Shown: positions 47,831 to 57,260, counted from the stretch's first letter. The stretch is 64,000 bases of DNA from Spirochaeta lutea (GCF_000758165.1 NZ_JNUP01000003.1:284629-348628), one strand, 5' to 3'. Notes: generated by a model not told the origin, from the letters alone. Program-made: numbers and translations.

Positions 47831-49192
47831 ATGAGTCTGACCATTTTTAGCAAACCATTTTTGGCTAGGCGTGGTATGATGGGTTTCTTCATGGATTATC
47901 GAGCAAAACTACGACGGGTTAGTCCCGATGACTATAAACGGCTCAGGCGATTCGACATGGAACGCCGGCCTTACAAACAATGGCACATCCTCCGGCCCCT
48001 GACATGGCTCCTGAGCTTCCCCTCGGTGTGGAAACGACGGCTCCGGGTACATAAACGAGACATGGAGAAGATCAAGCCTCCCTTCATTCTCCTGTGCAAC
48101 CACATGGCATTCATCGATTTTAAGGTCACCACCGCCGCCCTCTTTCCCTGGCGGTCCAACTACGTGGTTGCCATCGACGGATTTATCGGACGGGAGGGGC
48201 TTCTGCGCTTTGCCGGGGGGATTCTAAAGCGCCGGGTAACCTCGGATGTGTTTCTCATCCGCCATCTCCGCACCATCCTGCATCAGCATAAAAACGTTGT
48301 CAGCATTTACCCCGAGGCACGGTATTCCCTCATCGGGGTGCCTGCCTACATTCCCCCCTCCCTGGGGAAACTCCTTAAACGGTTCAAGCTGCCGGTGGTA
48401 ATGCTGCGGATGCACGGGAACTACCTGTCCTCTCCGGTTTGGAATCTGCGCCAGCGCAAGACCCCCATCGAGGCTGAACTGTTCCGTCTGTTTACGCCGG
48501 AAGACCTGCTAGGCATGGATACCGGGGAAATCCACCAGGGCATCCGCCGGGCCTTTGAGTACGATGAGTACGCCTGGCAGCGTGACCGGGGTATCCACAT
48601 AACCGAGGAGTTTCGTGCCGAGGGCCTGCACCACGTGATCTACCGCTGCCCGGCCTGTGAGACCGAGTTTGCCATGAGATCCCGGGGCAGTATCTTGGAA
48701 TGCGGCCACTGCGGGAAACAGTGGCGGATGACGAGTCTTGGGCAGATGGAGGCCCTGGATGGTCCCACGGAGTTCAGCCATCTGCCGGATTGGTACCAGT
48801 ACCAGGTGGAGCAGGTTCGCCGGGAGATTGAAGCGGGACGATACCGCTTTGAGGATGAGGTGCGGGTGGAATCACTGGTGAATAACCGGGGGTACTATTT
48901 CGCTGGGAATGCCCGGGTTGTTCACGATAACACGGGGTTTACCCTCCAGGGCGATCCGGCGTATTTCTCCGAGATCGTTCATAAGTCGGTCAGGTCCATG
49001 TATTCATGCCATATTGAGTATGACTATTTCGGGAAGGGTGATTGTTTTGAGCTATCCACCATGAACGATACCTACTACCTCTACCCCCTGAACAAGGTGA
49101 ATGTGGTGACAAAGATCCTCATCGCCACCGAGGAGCTGCACCAATTGGCACAGCGGAAGGAATCAGCTCGGGTGGTTATTCAGCCGGAATAG
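47831..49192 (+). CDS. PlsC-like acyltransferase fused to a zinc ribbon and C-terminal domain
   Basis: 453 aa. The N-terminal lysophospholipid acyltransferase domain has the HX4D motif in 'LCNHMAFIDFK' and an EGxR-like 'IYPEARYSLIG'. From about residue 275 comes a zinc ribbon with 'CPACETEF' and 'CGHCGKQW', then a beta-rich C-terminal domain (about 330-440, 'NNRGYYFAGNARVVHDNTGF'). The acceptor lipid is unknown. A later ATG at 47891 is an alternative start. The 3' end overlaps the convergent response regulator by 13 bp. Confidence 0.78.
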   Translation: MSLTIFSKPFLARRGMMGFFMDYRAKLRRVSPDDYKRLRRFDMERRPYKQWHILRPLTWLLSFPSVWKRRLRVHKRDMEKIKPPFILLCNHMAFIDFKVTTAALFPWRSNYVVAIDGFIGREGLLRFAGGILKRRVTSDVFLIRHLRTILHQHKNVVSIYPEARYSLIGVPAYIPPSLGKLLKRFKLPVVMLRMHGNYLSSPVWNLRQRKTPIEAELFRLFTPEDLLGMDTGEIHQGIRRAFEYDEYAWQRDRGIHITEEFRAEGLHHVIYRCPACETEFAMRSRGSILECGHCGKQWRMTSLGQMEALDGPTEFSHLPDWYQYQVEQVRREIEAGRYRFEDEVRVESLVNNRGYYFAGNARVVHDNTGFTLQGDPAYFSEIVHKSVRSMYSCHIEYDYFGKGDCFELSTMNDTYYLYPLNKVNVVTKILIATEELHQLAQRKESARVVIQPE

Positions 49193-49827
49193 TGCTTGTA
49201 GTAATACACCGCCAGCTGGGTACGGTCTCGGAGTTGGAGCTTCTCCAGGATGGTACTCACATAGTTTCGTACGGTGCCCTCCCCGAGATACACCTTCTGG
49301 CTTATTTCCCGGTTGCTGAGCCCCTGGGCGACCTGCTTCATGATCTCGAATTCCCGCTCGCTAAGACCCCCGCGGTCTTCATTTCCGGTACCGGGCTGGG
49401 GAGTGGCGGTCCTGCGGAGCACGAGGGACGGAATCCGGTCTGCCACGGCATCGCCGAAGACCCGCTGGCCCTGGTACACCGAGCGGAGGGCGGGAACAAT
49501 ACTTTGGTAGTTTTGCTTTAACAGGTATCCGGCTGCTCCCATGGTTAAGGCCTGAATAATGTACTGGTCGTCTGAGAAGGTGGTGAGAAAGAGTATCCGT
49601 GCCTCGGGATGGTCCTGCAAAATGGCTGCGGCCGCCTGGATTCCGGTTTTCCCGGGCATCCGGATATCTAAAAGAAGGATATCCGGGCGATGAACACGGT
49701 ACAGCTCAATAGCCTGATCCCCCGTCGTACCGAGGTTCACCACCCTGAATTCCGGATCGGTACAGATGATGGTCTTCAGAGACTGGGCAACCAGGGGATC
49801 ATCATCCACCACAAGGACATGTATCAT
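49180..49827 (-). CDS. NarL/LiaR-type response regulator (LnrK-like)
   Basis: 215 aa. Receiver domain with acidic pocket 'VVDDDPLVA', phosphoacceptor Asp54 in 'ILLLDIRMPG', and Lys in 'LLKQNYQ'. The LuxR-type DNA-binding domain is 'LSEREFEIMKQVAQGLSNRE' onward. It overlaps the kinase gene by ATGA. The two palindromes beside the divergent ABC genes are its probable targets. Confidence 0.92.
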   Translation of the reverse strand: MIHVLVVDDDPLVAQSLKTIICTDPEFRVVNLGTTGDQAIELYRVHRPDILLLDIRMPGKTGIQAAAAILQDHPEARILFLTTFSDDQYIIQALTMGAAGYLLKQNYQSIVPALRSVYQGQRVFGDAVADRIPSLVLRRTATPQPGTGNEDRGGLSEREFEIMKQVAQGLSNREISQKVYLGEGTVRNYVSTILEKLQLRDRTQLAVYYYKHYSG

Positions 49828-51101
49828 GGGTTAGCTCCCTTCGTTGGTTTGGGGAGGGTAATGAAGATGCGGAAACCCATACCCCGGGAAATCTGCATCC
49901 TTCCCCCCAGGGCTTCCACCCTGTCGTGCATGTTCTGGAGGCCTAAGCCTCCCGTCCTTCCCAGAAGTGTTCCGAGGAAGTCCTGGGATTCCCCGGCTCC
50001 CCTCGACGTTTCGGCGCCACCCTGCGCCCGAGAGCCCCTCGACGTCCCGGCTCCCTCGGGCACCCGGGCGCCCCTCGAGGGGGTGTGCTGCAGTCCGGGC
50101 AGGGAGATTCTCCCGTGATTGGATGGGGTCGGGGAACCGTATTCTACCCCGTCGTTCTCCATAACGAGCTGGTAAAATCCGGGGTGTTCCCGGAACCGCA
50201 GGATAAAAATTCGGGCCCGGCTATGCTTCATGAGGTTCGCCAGGGCCTCCTTGACCATTGCAATGATTGCATAGGCCGTATCCTTATCGGGTTCGGTGTA
50301 CAGATCGATGCTGTACTCACAGGAGCAATGGGTCACCTCCCCCAACAACTTTTCCAGATGGTGCTTTACATCAATGGCCTGGGCATGGAGTTGGTGCACG
50401 CTGCTGCGGATGCTGGTCATTCCCTGGTTCAGGGTATCCTGGAGTTGGTCCAGGGTTTGGCGGCAGATTTCCGGAGGGGAATCAGGAGGGGCTGCGGGGT
50501 TGTATGTCCGGAGGGCTGCAACCTGAAGCAGGGCCCTGGAGAGCAGATGCCCCACGTTATCGTGAATGTCCCGGGCTATGCGGGTCCGTTCGTTCAGGGT
50601 GGCGAGATGGATCTCCGCATCCTGACGCTCCAGGAGCTGGCGTTGCCGGGATTCTAACCGGGCATGGAGCAGTTTGGATTCATCCCGGAGATTGTAATAG
50701 CGGCGGCCAAGCCGGGTTAGTTCCCGGGAGCGTAGATAGAGCACCAGGGCGGCGGTACAGACCACCCCGGTGAGCACCAGGCCCTGGGGACCTAAGGCGG
50801 GATATGCCGCTGCCGAGGCGGCCAGGGAGGGCAGCGCCCAGGGCAGTTTGCGGGTTTCAAGACTCCCGTAGAGTACCAGGGGGAGGAAAACCACCAGGAG
50901 AGGGACTGCCATGCATAATCCGGCGAAGATCAGAAGCAGAAGGATGCCGAGAACATGTGAATCACCCAGATACAAAAAGAACCCTTGAATGACTACCACC
51001 AGCACCACCGGAAGTACCAGGGTCTCAGGCTGGAACCAGACCCCCGCCCAGGTAAAACTCAAGAGAAATAACAGCAGGTATTCCAAGAGCTGGTTCAGCA
51101 C
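49824..51101 (-). CDS. NarL-type sensor histidine kinase (LnrJ-like) with low-complexity insert
   Basis: 425 aa from GTG 51101, which follows GAGGAGG by eight bases; a longer ATG frame (51215) has no site. About five membrane segments come first, a coiled linker ('RLESRQRQLLERQDAEI'), then the HisKA_3 phosphoacceptor His180 in 'ARDIHDNVGHLL'. The ATPase domain carries a Gly/Ser/Arg/Glu-rich insert of about 50 residues between 'VMENDGVEYG' (N box) and 'GGLGLQNMHDRVEALGG' (G box). The insert is encoded by a GC-rich tract with a repeated ACGTCGAGGGG. No sensor domain is obvious outside the membrane. Confidence 0.88.
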   Translation of the reverse strand: MLNQLLEYLLLFLLSFTWAGVWFQPETLVLPVVLVVVIQGFFLYLGDSHVLGILLLLIFAGLCMAVPLLVVFLPLVLYGSLETRKLPWALPSLAASAAAYPALGPQGLVLTGVVCTAALVLYLRSRELTRLGRRYYNLRDESKLLHARLESRQRQLLERQDAEIHLATLNERTRIARDIHDNVGHLLSRALLQVAALRTYNPAAPPDSPPEICRQTLDQLQDTLNQGMTSIRSSVHQLHAQAIDVKHHLEKLLGEVTHCSCEYSIDLYTEPDKDTAYAIIAMVKEALANLMKHSRARIFILRFREHPGFYQLVMENDGVEYGSPTPSNHGRISLPGLQHTPSRGARVPEGAGTSRGSRAQGGAETSRGAGESQDFLGTLLGRTGGLGLQNMHDRVEALGGRMQISRGMGFRIFITLPKPTKGANP

Positions 51102-51209
51102 GTTCGATTCCTCCTCGGGTTTAGGGCGGCGCCTCGGACCCATGGTACCACCAACCAACCGGTGATATCCATGGGTATTCTTCCCGGCAGCCTCTCGTCC
51201 CCAAGAAAA

Positions 51210-51236
51210 TGACATTTGTCACCCCCATTTGTGACA
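51210..51236. promoter_or_regulatory. Candidate response-regulator operator between the two-component and ABC genes
   Basis: Palindrome TGACATTTGTCA (51210-51221) overlaps a second one, TGTCAC-N8-GTGACA (51217-51236). The site lies upstream of the ABC gene start and 110 bp from the kinase start, where it could serve both. Confidence 0.5.
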
Positions 51237-51295
51237 CCCGGCACTACCGTTTTCCCTTCAGCGATCCTACAATTCCGCATATACAAGGAGATGAC

Positions 51296-52243
51296 ATGAT
51301 AATACGTGTACAGGATCTGGTTAAGCGATACGGCGACCTTCAGGCCTTGGATCACCTGAGTTTTGAGGTACGGGAGGGAGAGATTTTCGGTCTCCTTGGA
51401 CCGAATGGATCGGGAAAGACCACGGCTATCAACTGCATGCTCTCCCTGCTCAGGTACGACAAGGGGGAGATTCGGATTTTCGACCGGCCCATGACACCGG
51501 AGAGTTACAAGACCAAGGCGGAAATCGGGGTGGTGATGCAGGATGTGGCGGTGTTCGACGTCCTGACGGTGGAGCAGAATATCGACTACTTCTGCGGACT
51601 CTATGTCCGGGATACCGAGCGGCGCCGCAGGTTGGTGCAGGAGGCGATAGCCTTTACGGGGTTAGGGGGATTTGAAGGCTTTCTGCCAAAAAAACTGAGC
51701 GGCGGCCTGTTGCGCCGGCTGAACATCGCTTGCGGCATCGCCCATAAACCCAGGCTCATCTTCATGGACGAGCCCACGGTGGCGGTGGATCCCCAGAGCC
51801 GGAATAAGATTCTGGAGGGCATTAAAGAGCTGAACCGCCGGGGAGCCACCATCATCTACACCTCCCACTACATGGAGGAGGTGGAGCAGATATGTTCCCG
51901 GATTATGATCCTGGATCATGGCCGGGAGATTGCCTCGGGAACCAAGCAGGCTCTAAAATCCATGATCGATTTGGGTGAAAAGAATAGTTTTGAGGTCTAC
52001 GACCTGCCTGAGGAGGAGTTACGGGAAATCCGGGGTTTGCCCGAGGTAGCCGAGGCGCATTACCAGGACAATATGCTGGTGGTGAAAAGTCACCGGGGCA
52101 GCAACATTCTGGAACGTCTCCTGGAGTTTTTACGGAGCCGGGGGATTGTTTTCGGCCGGATATACTCCGAGCAGCCGAGCCTGAACGATGTGTTCCTGGA
52201 GATAACCGGCCGGGAACTCCGGGACGGAGGTTCCCATGAATAG
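51296..52243 (+). CDS. ABC transporter ATP-binding protein (LnrL-like)
   Basis: 315 aa from ATG 51296, after AAGGAGATGAC. Walker A 'GLLGPNGSGKTTAINC', signature 'KLSGGLLRRLNIACGIA' (degenerate LSGGQ), Walker B 'LIFMDEPTVAVDP' and the switch histidine in 'IIYTSHYMEE'. The C-terminal extension resembles the drug-exporter ATPases of the DrrA/CcmA type. It overlaps the first permease by 8 bp. With the divergent kinase and regulator, the set matches the linearmycin-resistance module of Bacillus. Confidence 0.93.
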   Translation: MIIRVQDLVKRYGDLQALDHLSFEVREGEIFGLLGPNGSGKTTAINCMLSLLRYDKGEIRIFDRPMTPESYKTKAEIGVVMQDVAVFDVLTVEQNIDYFCGLYVRDTERRRRLVQEAIAFTGLGGFEGFLPKKLSGGLLRRLNIACGIAHKPRLIFMDEPTVAVDPQSRNKILEGIKELNRRGATIIYTSHYMEEVEQICSRIMILDHGREIASGTKQALKSMIDLGEKNSFEVYDLPEEELREIRGLPEVAEAHYQDNMLVVKSHRGSNILERLLEFLRSRGIVFGRIYSEQPSLNDVFLEITGRELRDGGSHE

Positions 52244-53363
52244 CCATATGTTCCGCTACCGCCTTCGGGTGCTTCTCCGGGATAAAGAAATGGTGTTTTG
52301 GACCATCCTCTTTCCGATTCTTCTGGCTACCCTGTTCAGCATTGCCTTTGCGAATATTGAGACCGGCGGCAGCCTGCTGCCGATTCCCGCTGCTGTCGTT
52401 ACCCCCTCGGAGGACAGCGCGTTGGATGAGGTGCTTACCCAGGTGAGCCGGGGGGATGATCCCCTATTGAAGCTGCAGCGGGTAGATCTTTCTAGGGCCA
52501 GGGAACTGCTCCGAGAGGGTGAGGTAGCAGGTATCATCCTGCCCGGTGATCCGGTTGGCTTGGAGGTGGCTTCCTCGGGGCTCGGCCAGAGTGTGTTACG
52601 GAGTTTTCTGGATCAGTACGTCCAGGCCCAGGCCGGCATCACCCGTATTGCCCGGGAGAATCCTGATGCCCTGCCCGGGGCTGTCCGGGCGTTGGGGGTT
52701 GTTACGGACTTCACCCAGGAACAGGTTCCAGGGAGGGCGCCTCTAAATCTCTTGATGGTCTTTTATTTTGCCCTCCTGGCAATGTCCAGTTTCTACGGGG
52801 GGTATTACGGCCTTGCAGAGGCCCTGGATATCCAGGCCAACCTGAGTAGCCGGGGTGCACGGGTATCCCTGGCTCCGGTACATAAGCTTTCCGGACTACT
52901 CTCCAGCGCTGGAGCGTCCCTGGTCATCCACTTCCTAACCCAATTGCTGCTCTTGGCATACCTGCGTATCGTGTTGGGGGTGGATTTTGGTACCCAGCTG
53001 GTCCTGGTGATTCCCACAACTCTGATGGGATCGGTGCTGAGTATTAGCCTGGGGGCTTTTATCGGGTCAGCCCTGCCCTGGGGGGAGAACATCAAAAACG
53101 GGGTGATTACTGCGGTGAGCATGATCGGATCCCTCCTCGCGGGACTCATGTTCCCCGGACTAAAACATCTTGTTTACCAGCACGCCCCCCTGGCGGCAAA
53201 ACTCAACCCCGTGGGGCTCCTGGCCGATGCCTACTACGCCCTGTACTATTTTCCCGATCTGGAACGCTACTACCAAAATCTGGGGTTGTTAGCCGTCTAT
53301 GCCCTGATATTCATCCTCGGTTCATACCTCTTTCTAAGGAGACGCAGCTATGACAGTATTTAA
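52236..53363 (+). CDS. ABC-2 type permease (LnrM-like)
   Basis: 375 aa. First membrane helix near 'TILFPILLATLFSIAFANIE', a large extracytoplasmic loop (about 40-180), then five helices including 'LNLLMVFYFALLAMSSFYGG' and 'VSMIGSLLAGLMFPGL'. This is the ABC2_membrane_3 arrangement. It ends overlapping the next permease by 14 bp. Exports an amphipathic or antibiotic-like compound by analogy only. Confidence 0.88.
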   Translation: MNSHMFRYRLRVLLRDKEMVFWTILFPILLATLFSIAFANIETGGSLLPIPAAVVTPSEDSALDEVLTQVSRGDDPLLKLQRVDLSRARELLREGEVAGIILPGDPVGLEVASSGLGQSVLRSFLDQYVQAQAGITRIARENPDALPGAVRALGVVTDFTQEQVPGRAPLNLLMVFYFALLAMSSFYGGYYGLAEALDIQANLSSRGARVSLAPVHKLSGLLSSAGASLVIHFLTQLLLLAYLRIVLGVDFGTQLVLVIPTTLMGSVLSISLGAFIGSALPWGENIKNGVITAVSMIGSLLAGLMFPGLKHLVYQHAPLAAKLNPVGLLADAYYALYYFPDLERYYQNLGLLAVYALIFILGSYLFLRRRSYDSI

Positions 53364-54627
53364 CCTTTCTCTGCGGCTTATAAAGCGCGATATTCCCACC
53401 ATGGCCCTTTTTATCGGCCTGTTTCTGGCTATTTCGGTGATTGTGACCCTTTCAGGTTCGGACACCCAGATTCAGAGTTTTCAGCAAACCCGAGTCCCCA
53501 TGGCCTTTATACCCCAGGAAACGAACCCGATTGTGGACGGACTCCGGGCTGAATTGAACAGTATTGCCGAGATCGTCCCCCTGTCAGCAGACCTGGACTC
53601 CCAATTGGATGGCTTGTTTTTCGGGGATGTGTCCTACGTCCTCACCGTACCCCTGGGATTCACCCAATCCTTTCTAGATCGTATACAAGCATCACCCCTG
53701 GGAAGTCAGACCCTGGATTCCCTGGCAGCTCAGGTTTTGAAACCGGCGGTACCCCTGGAAAAAATCCTCGGCCCCAATGAAACCCGGGGCGTTTACCTGG
53801 ATATGGTCATAAACCGGTACCTCAACACCCTGGCGATCTATCGGGCCGCCATGCCTCAGGAACCTCTTGTGGAGACCGTCCGGGCCGTCCGGGAGGATCT
53901 TCGCAGTAGGAGCCGGGTAACCATGAGTCCGGGGCTGGTTGCAGATGGTTCTCAGACGACGGTAGACAGCCCCAATCCGGCTCCGGCGGCTGCCGAACAG
54001 GCCCAGGTCTACTTCAACTTCCAGGCCTACTCTCTCCTGGCCATCCTGATTCTCGGGATCAGCACCAATCTTCTGGTGTTTAACAACCGGAATATCCGAA
54101 TGCGTCTCGCCAGCTCACCCCAACCGGCCCGGAGAATCAACCTGTCCTTGGCGGCTGCAAACTTTCTCTTTGCCCTGGTGTGCTGGTCTATTATGGGAAT
54201 TGCCAGTGTCATTTTTATACCGAACATCCTACAAAGCGGAAGAATCATACCCTTTCTGATTAATTCCCTGGTGCTCACCTTCTGGGCTGCCAGCCTGAGC
54301 TTCCTCATTGCCCATCTGGCGAAGAGCAGAAATGGTATTAACTCCATAACGAATGTGGTGGCATTGGGAACGAGTTTCATAGCCGGGGTATTTGTTCCCC
54401 ATGAACTCCTCGGAGAGGGAGTACTCCAGGTTGCACGCTTCACCCCCACGTTCTGGTTTGTCCGGGCCAACGGGCTGTTTGCCGGGCTTCCGGGTTCACA
54501 GGGGTTGGGCGCGGTGCTGACAAACCCCGAGGTAATTCAGAGTGTAGGGCTCCAGATTGGATTCGGACTGGCCTTCCTGGCAGTGGCTTTGGTTCTTGGG
54601 AAGGGAAAACAGACCCGGGCCGCCTAA
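53350..54627 (+). CDS. ABC-2 type permease, second subunit (LnrN-like)
   Basis: 425 aa with the same plan as the upstream permease. Helix one is 'MALFIGLFLAISVIVTLSG', a long external loop spans about 35-215, and five membrane helices follow ('SLLAILILGISTNLLVFNN', 'FLFALVCWSIMGIASVIFI', 'GTSFIAGVFVPHELLG'). The pair with LnrM should form a heterodimeric channel. No terminator with a T-run was found after it; two copies of AGTCTGCCGGCC lie at 54671-54706. Confidence 0.87.
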   Translation: MTVFNLSLRLIKRDIPTMALFIGLFLAISVIVTLSGSDTQIQSFQQTRVPMAFIPQETNPIVDGLRAELNSIAEIVPLSADLDSQLDGLFFGDVSYVLTVPLGFTQSFLDRIQASPLGSQTLDSLAAQVLKPAVPLEKILGPNETRGVYLDMVINRYLNTLAIYRAAMPQEPLVETVRAVREDLRSRSRVTMSPGLVADGSQTTVDSPNPAPAAAEQAQVYFNFQAYSLLAILILGISTNLLVFNNRNIRMRLASSPQPARRINLSLAAANFLFALVCWSIMGIASVIFIPNILQSGRIIPFLINSLVLTFWAASLSFLIAHLAKSRNGINSITNVVALGTSFIAGVFVPHELLGEGVLQVARFTPTFWFVRANGLFAGLPGSQGLGAVLTNPEVIQSVGLQIGFGLAFLAVALVLGKGKQTRAA

Positions 54628-54711
54628 CTCTGATGTATGCCGTGCCCCACTCTTCCCGAGAGGTCTGACTGCCAGTCTGCCGGCCAAACTACCCTCCAGT
54701 CTGCCGGCCGG

Positions 54712-54957
54712 CTATTCAGCCATGGTGAAGACCTGGTCTATACCGCTGTTTATATGCTCCTGGAGGCGCTGCAGTTCCGCTAAGGCCTCCTCCTCGGAGG
54801 TGTACTGACCCAGCACCTCCGTGGCCATCTCCAGGGATGCTGCCCCGCCGTAGGCTACTACCAGGCTGAATTTACTCCTGCTGCCGAAGTTTTTCTGTAC
54901 CGAGATCCCGGATATCCTGGTGATGAGTTTCTTTTTATCTTGGGTTCGTATCCACAT
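54712..54957 (-). CDS. Small conserved-looking protein of unknown function
   Basis: 81 aa with a strong ribosome site (AAGGAGG). Begins 'MWIRTQDKKKLITRISGI' and ends in a helical 'SEEEALAELQRLQEHINSG'. Similar small proteins with the 'MWIRTQDK' start and an 'ALxxL' helix occur in Firmicutes and phages, where function is unknown. No signal or membrane segment. It stands alone between the ABC genes and an SDR. Confidence 0.7.
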   Translation of the reverse strand: MWIRTQDKKKLITRISGISVQKNFGSRSKFSLVVAYGGAASLEMATEVLGQYTSEEEALAELQRLQEHINSGIDQVFTMAE

Positions 54958-55028
54958 GATGGCCTCCTTGGGGTTATGTGTATTGCTGTTGGCGCATAGA
55001 TAGAGTTTCTTAGAAACCCTCAGTCGGA

Positions 55029-55889
55029 CTAGGTAGCCAGACCGGTCAGCTCCTCGCTGAGACGCCAGAGGTGTGCGGCGTCCTTGGGGTCCAGCGCCCG
55101 TTTTGCTGGGCGCTTTTCCCGGCGGTTTACGAAATACCGGCCGGATATACCCTCCACCTCGGGGCTGGTGGCGAGGTAGTAGGCGGTATCTGCGCCTTGG
55201 CAGGGTGTTTTAAAGAAGGGTTTTAATAGGCGGGTTATCCCCTTGCCGAACCCAGTCTCTCTGTTAATACCCATGTTGGTTGCGACAGCCCCGGGATGGA
55301 GCATGGTGACCCATGGCCCCTTTCCTTCCAGTCTCCGGTCCAGTTCGTAACCAAAGAGTAAATTAGCCAGTTTCGAACGGCTGTACGCCCGGATGACCGT
55401 AAAATGCTCTTCAAGCTGCAGATCGTCCCAGTACATCCTTCCGATGGAATGGGCCCCGGAGCTGACGATAATAATTCGTCCAACAGGACCGCCGCCCTTG
55501 GGTTTGAGGGCCGGCAGCAGGAGGTTGGTGAGTAAAAAATGTCCCAGGTAGTTCACCCCGAACTGGAGTTCAAATCCGTCAAGGGTTTCGTGGCGGCCGG
55601 GTAAAATCACCCCGGCATTATTCACCAACACATCCAGCCGGGAGTGCCGGGTCAGAAAATCACCACAAAACCTCCGGATGTCATCCAAACTGGCCAGGTC
55701 GCAGATAGCGAGTTCCGGATTGCTTCCGGGGACCTCAGCTCGAATCGTTTGGAGAGCAGTTTTGCCCCGCTGGTTATTCCGGCAAAGCATTATGACCCGG
55801 TGCCCATCCATGGCAAGCCGTTTAGAGAGGGCCAACCCCATTCCGCTGCTCGCTCCGGTTACGAGGATGATTTTTGAAGAATTCTCCAT
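55029..55889 (-). CDS. Short-chain dehydrogenase, retinol-dehydrogenase type
   Basis: 286 aa. Cofactor motif 'TGASSGMGLALSKRL' and following 'MLCRNNQRG' (NADP-type Arg), 'NNAGV', Ser in 'IIIVSSGAHS' and intact Tyr-Lys in 'YSRSKLANLL'. This is the extended RDH/WW-oxidoreductase-like class, and the substrate is unknown. No ribosome site: an extended -10 (TGATATAGT) ends six bases before the ATG, so it may be leaderless. Confidence 0.88.
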   Translation of the reverse strand: MENSSKIILVTGASSGMGLALSKRLAMDGHRVIMLCRNNQRGKTALQTIRAEVPGSNPELAICDLASLDDIRRFCGDFLTRHSRLDVLVNNAGVILPGRHETLDGFELQFGVNYLGHFLLTNLLLPALKPKGGGPVGRIIIVSSGAHSIGRMYWDDLQLEEHFTVIRAYSRSKLANLLFGYELDRRLEGKGPWVTMLHPGAVATNMGINRETGFGKGITRLLKPFFKTPCQGADTAYYLATSPEVEGISGRYFVNRREKRPAKRALDPKDAAHLWRLSEELTGLAT

Positions 55890-56127
55890 ATTCCCACTAT
55901 ATCATGGAAACACCCGATACTTACAAGGCAGACCCTCGCAGACTCTTGCAATCCCAAGAGTTGAGAACCGCGGGAAGGCTTGGCGGCACAGAATATGGGA
56001 AACGAGTTGGATTAGAGCTGCCCTAGGGACGCATGGATATCCAGTTTTATCCCCTAGGCATAGGTCAGATAACGAGCCAATCCTTCCTGGGGACAAACCC
56101 GCCGTTATTGCGATATCGGGGGCTCCC
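55890..56127. other. Intergenic region with the SDR promoter, no gene seen
   Basis: 238 bp. The minus strand has TATAGT at 55901-55896 with TG before it (extended -10) for the SDR gene. The remainder shows no T-tailed stem for the aldo/keto reductase gene and no credible frame. Confidence 0.4.
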
Positions 56128-57093
56128 TCAAGCCGGCCAGATTTTCCGGCCGCCGCCTGGAGCGACAATATCGTCGATGAGGGCTAATTCCCGGGCTGAC
56201 AGGGGTCCTTTCTGGGCGGCGTTAACATTGGAAACGAGCTGGTCCACCCGTTTTGCCCCTGCTATGACGCAACTCACATCCCGGTTTGAGAGCAGAAACC
56301 CCAGGGCAATCTGGGCCAGATTCTCTCCGGGAAAGGCCTGACGCAAACCCTCTACCCGTTCAAGATCAGCCAGATACTGCCGATGTTGCTCTGGATCGCT
56401 CTGCCAGGCTGACCGGAAATCATCCTCTTCGAACTGGGAGTCAGGGGAGAACTTGCCCGTTAGAATCCCCATAGCCAGACCGCCCCGGATAATCGTGCCG
56501 ATACCCTTCTCCCGGCAAAAGGGAAAGATATTCTCTTCGGCAGTGCGGTTTAGGATACTGTAATCGATCTGAAGAGTGTCCTGGTTCCCGGCTTGGGCAA
56601 AGGCCCGAATGTAGGGCAGATCGCTGGTACTCACCCCGTAGGCCCGGATCTTTCCCTGTTCCTTCAGCCCCTCGCAGCCCCGGATAAACATCTCCATGGT
56701 GGGCTCCTGGAAGTTCACATGCCACTGCAGGACATCAATGTAGTCCGTCTTGAGCCGTCGGAGATTTTGTTCCACCTCGGCCATAACCCTCTGGGCACTG
56801 GTATAGGCAGATCTGCCCGCCTCCCCGTCGAAGCCCTTCCAGCCGATCTTCGTTCCCACAACGAAGCGATCCCGTCTGCCCTTCATGGCCCGGCCAAGAA
56901 GCTCCTCGCTGTGCCCGTCTCCATACACATCCGCAGTATCAAAAAAATCCACCCCCATCTCCAGGGCCCGGTTGATAGCCTCCAGGGACTCCCCGTCCTC
57001 GGTATGACCCCAACCGCTGCCGCCCATAGCCCAAAGCCCCATTCCTAGAGGGTTAACCGTAATTCCTGTCCGTCCAAGCTTCCGTTTCTCCAT
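56128..57093 (-). CDS. Aldo/keto reductase
   Basis: 321 aa TIM barrel. Catalytic tetrad: Asp in 'FFDTADVYGDGHSE', Tyr in the same motif, Lys in 'VVGTKIGWKG' and His in 'VLQWHVNFQEP'. The NADPH-binding C-terminus has 'SCVIAGAKRVDQLVSNVNA'. GGGAGG precedes the ATG. This is the general AKR11/YhdN-like type; the substrate is unknown. Confidence 0.92.
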   Translation of the reverse strand: MEKRKLGRTGITVNPLGMGLWAMGGSGWGHTEDGESLEAINRALEMGVDFFDTADVYGDGHSEELLGRAMKGRRDRFVVGTKIGWKGFDGEAGRSAYTSAQRVMAEVEQNLRRLKTDYIDVLQWHVNFQEPTMEMFIRGCEGLKEQGKIRAYGVSTSDLPYIRAFAQAGNQDTLQIDYSILNRTAEENIFPFCREKGIGTIIRGGLAMGILTGKFSPDSQFEEDDFRSAWQSDPEQHRQYLADLERVEGLRQAFPGENLAQIALGFLLSNRDVSCVIAGAKRVDQLVSNVNAAQKGPLSARELALIDDIVAPGGGRKIWPA

Positions 57094-57260
57094 TACTTCC
57101 TCCCTGTTTTAGGGTGATTCCACCGCCTCTGTTTGTTTCTAATGGCAATTATAACCCGGTCTCTAGGGTGTGGCGAGGATTAGTTTCTCTTGGGTGCACC
57201 TGGGAAGTCTCGGGATAGGTCGGTGTTATCGGCAGCAGTCCCGGGAGAATTCTCTGCTCT

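Noticed and set aside
50267..50773. 168-codon plus-strand frame opposite the kinase gene
   Set aside because: GC-rich shadow frame; the opposite strand carries clear HisKA_3 and ATPase motifs.
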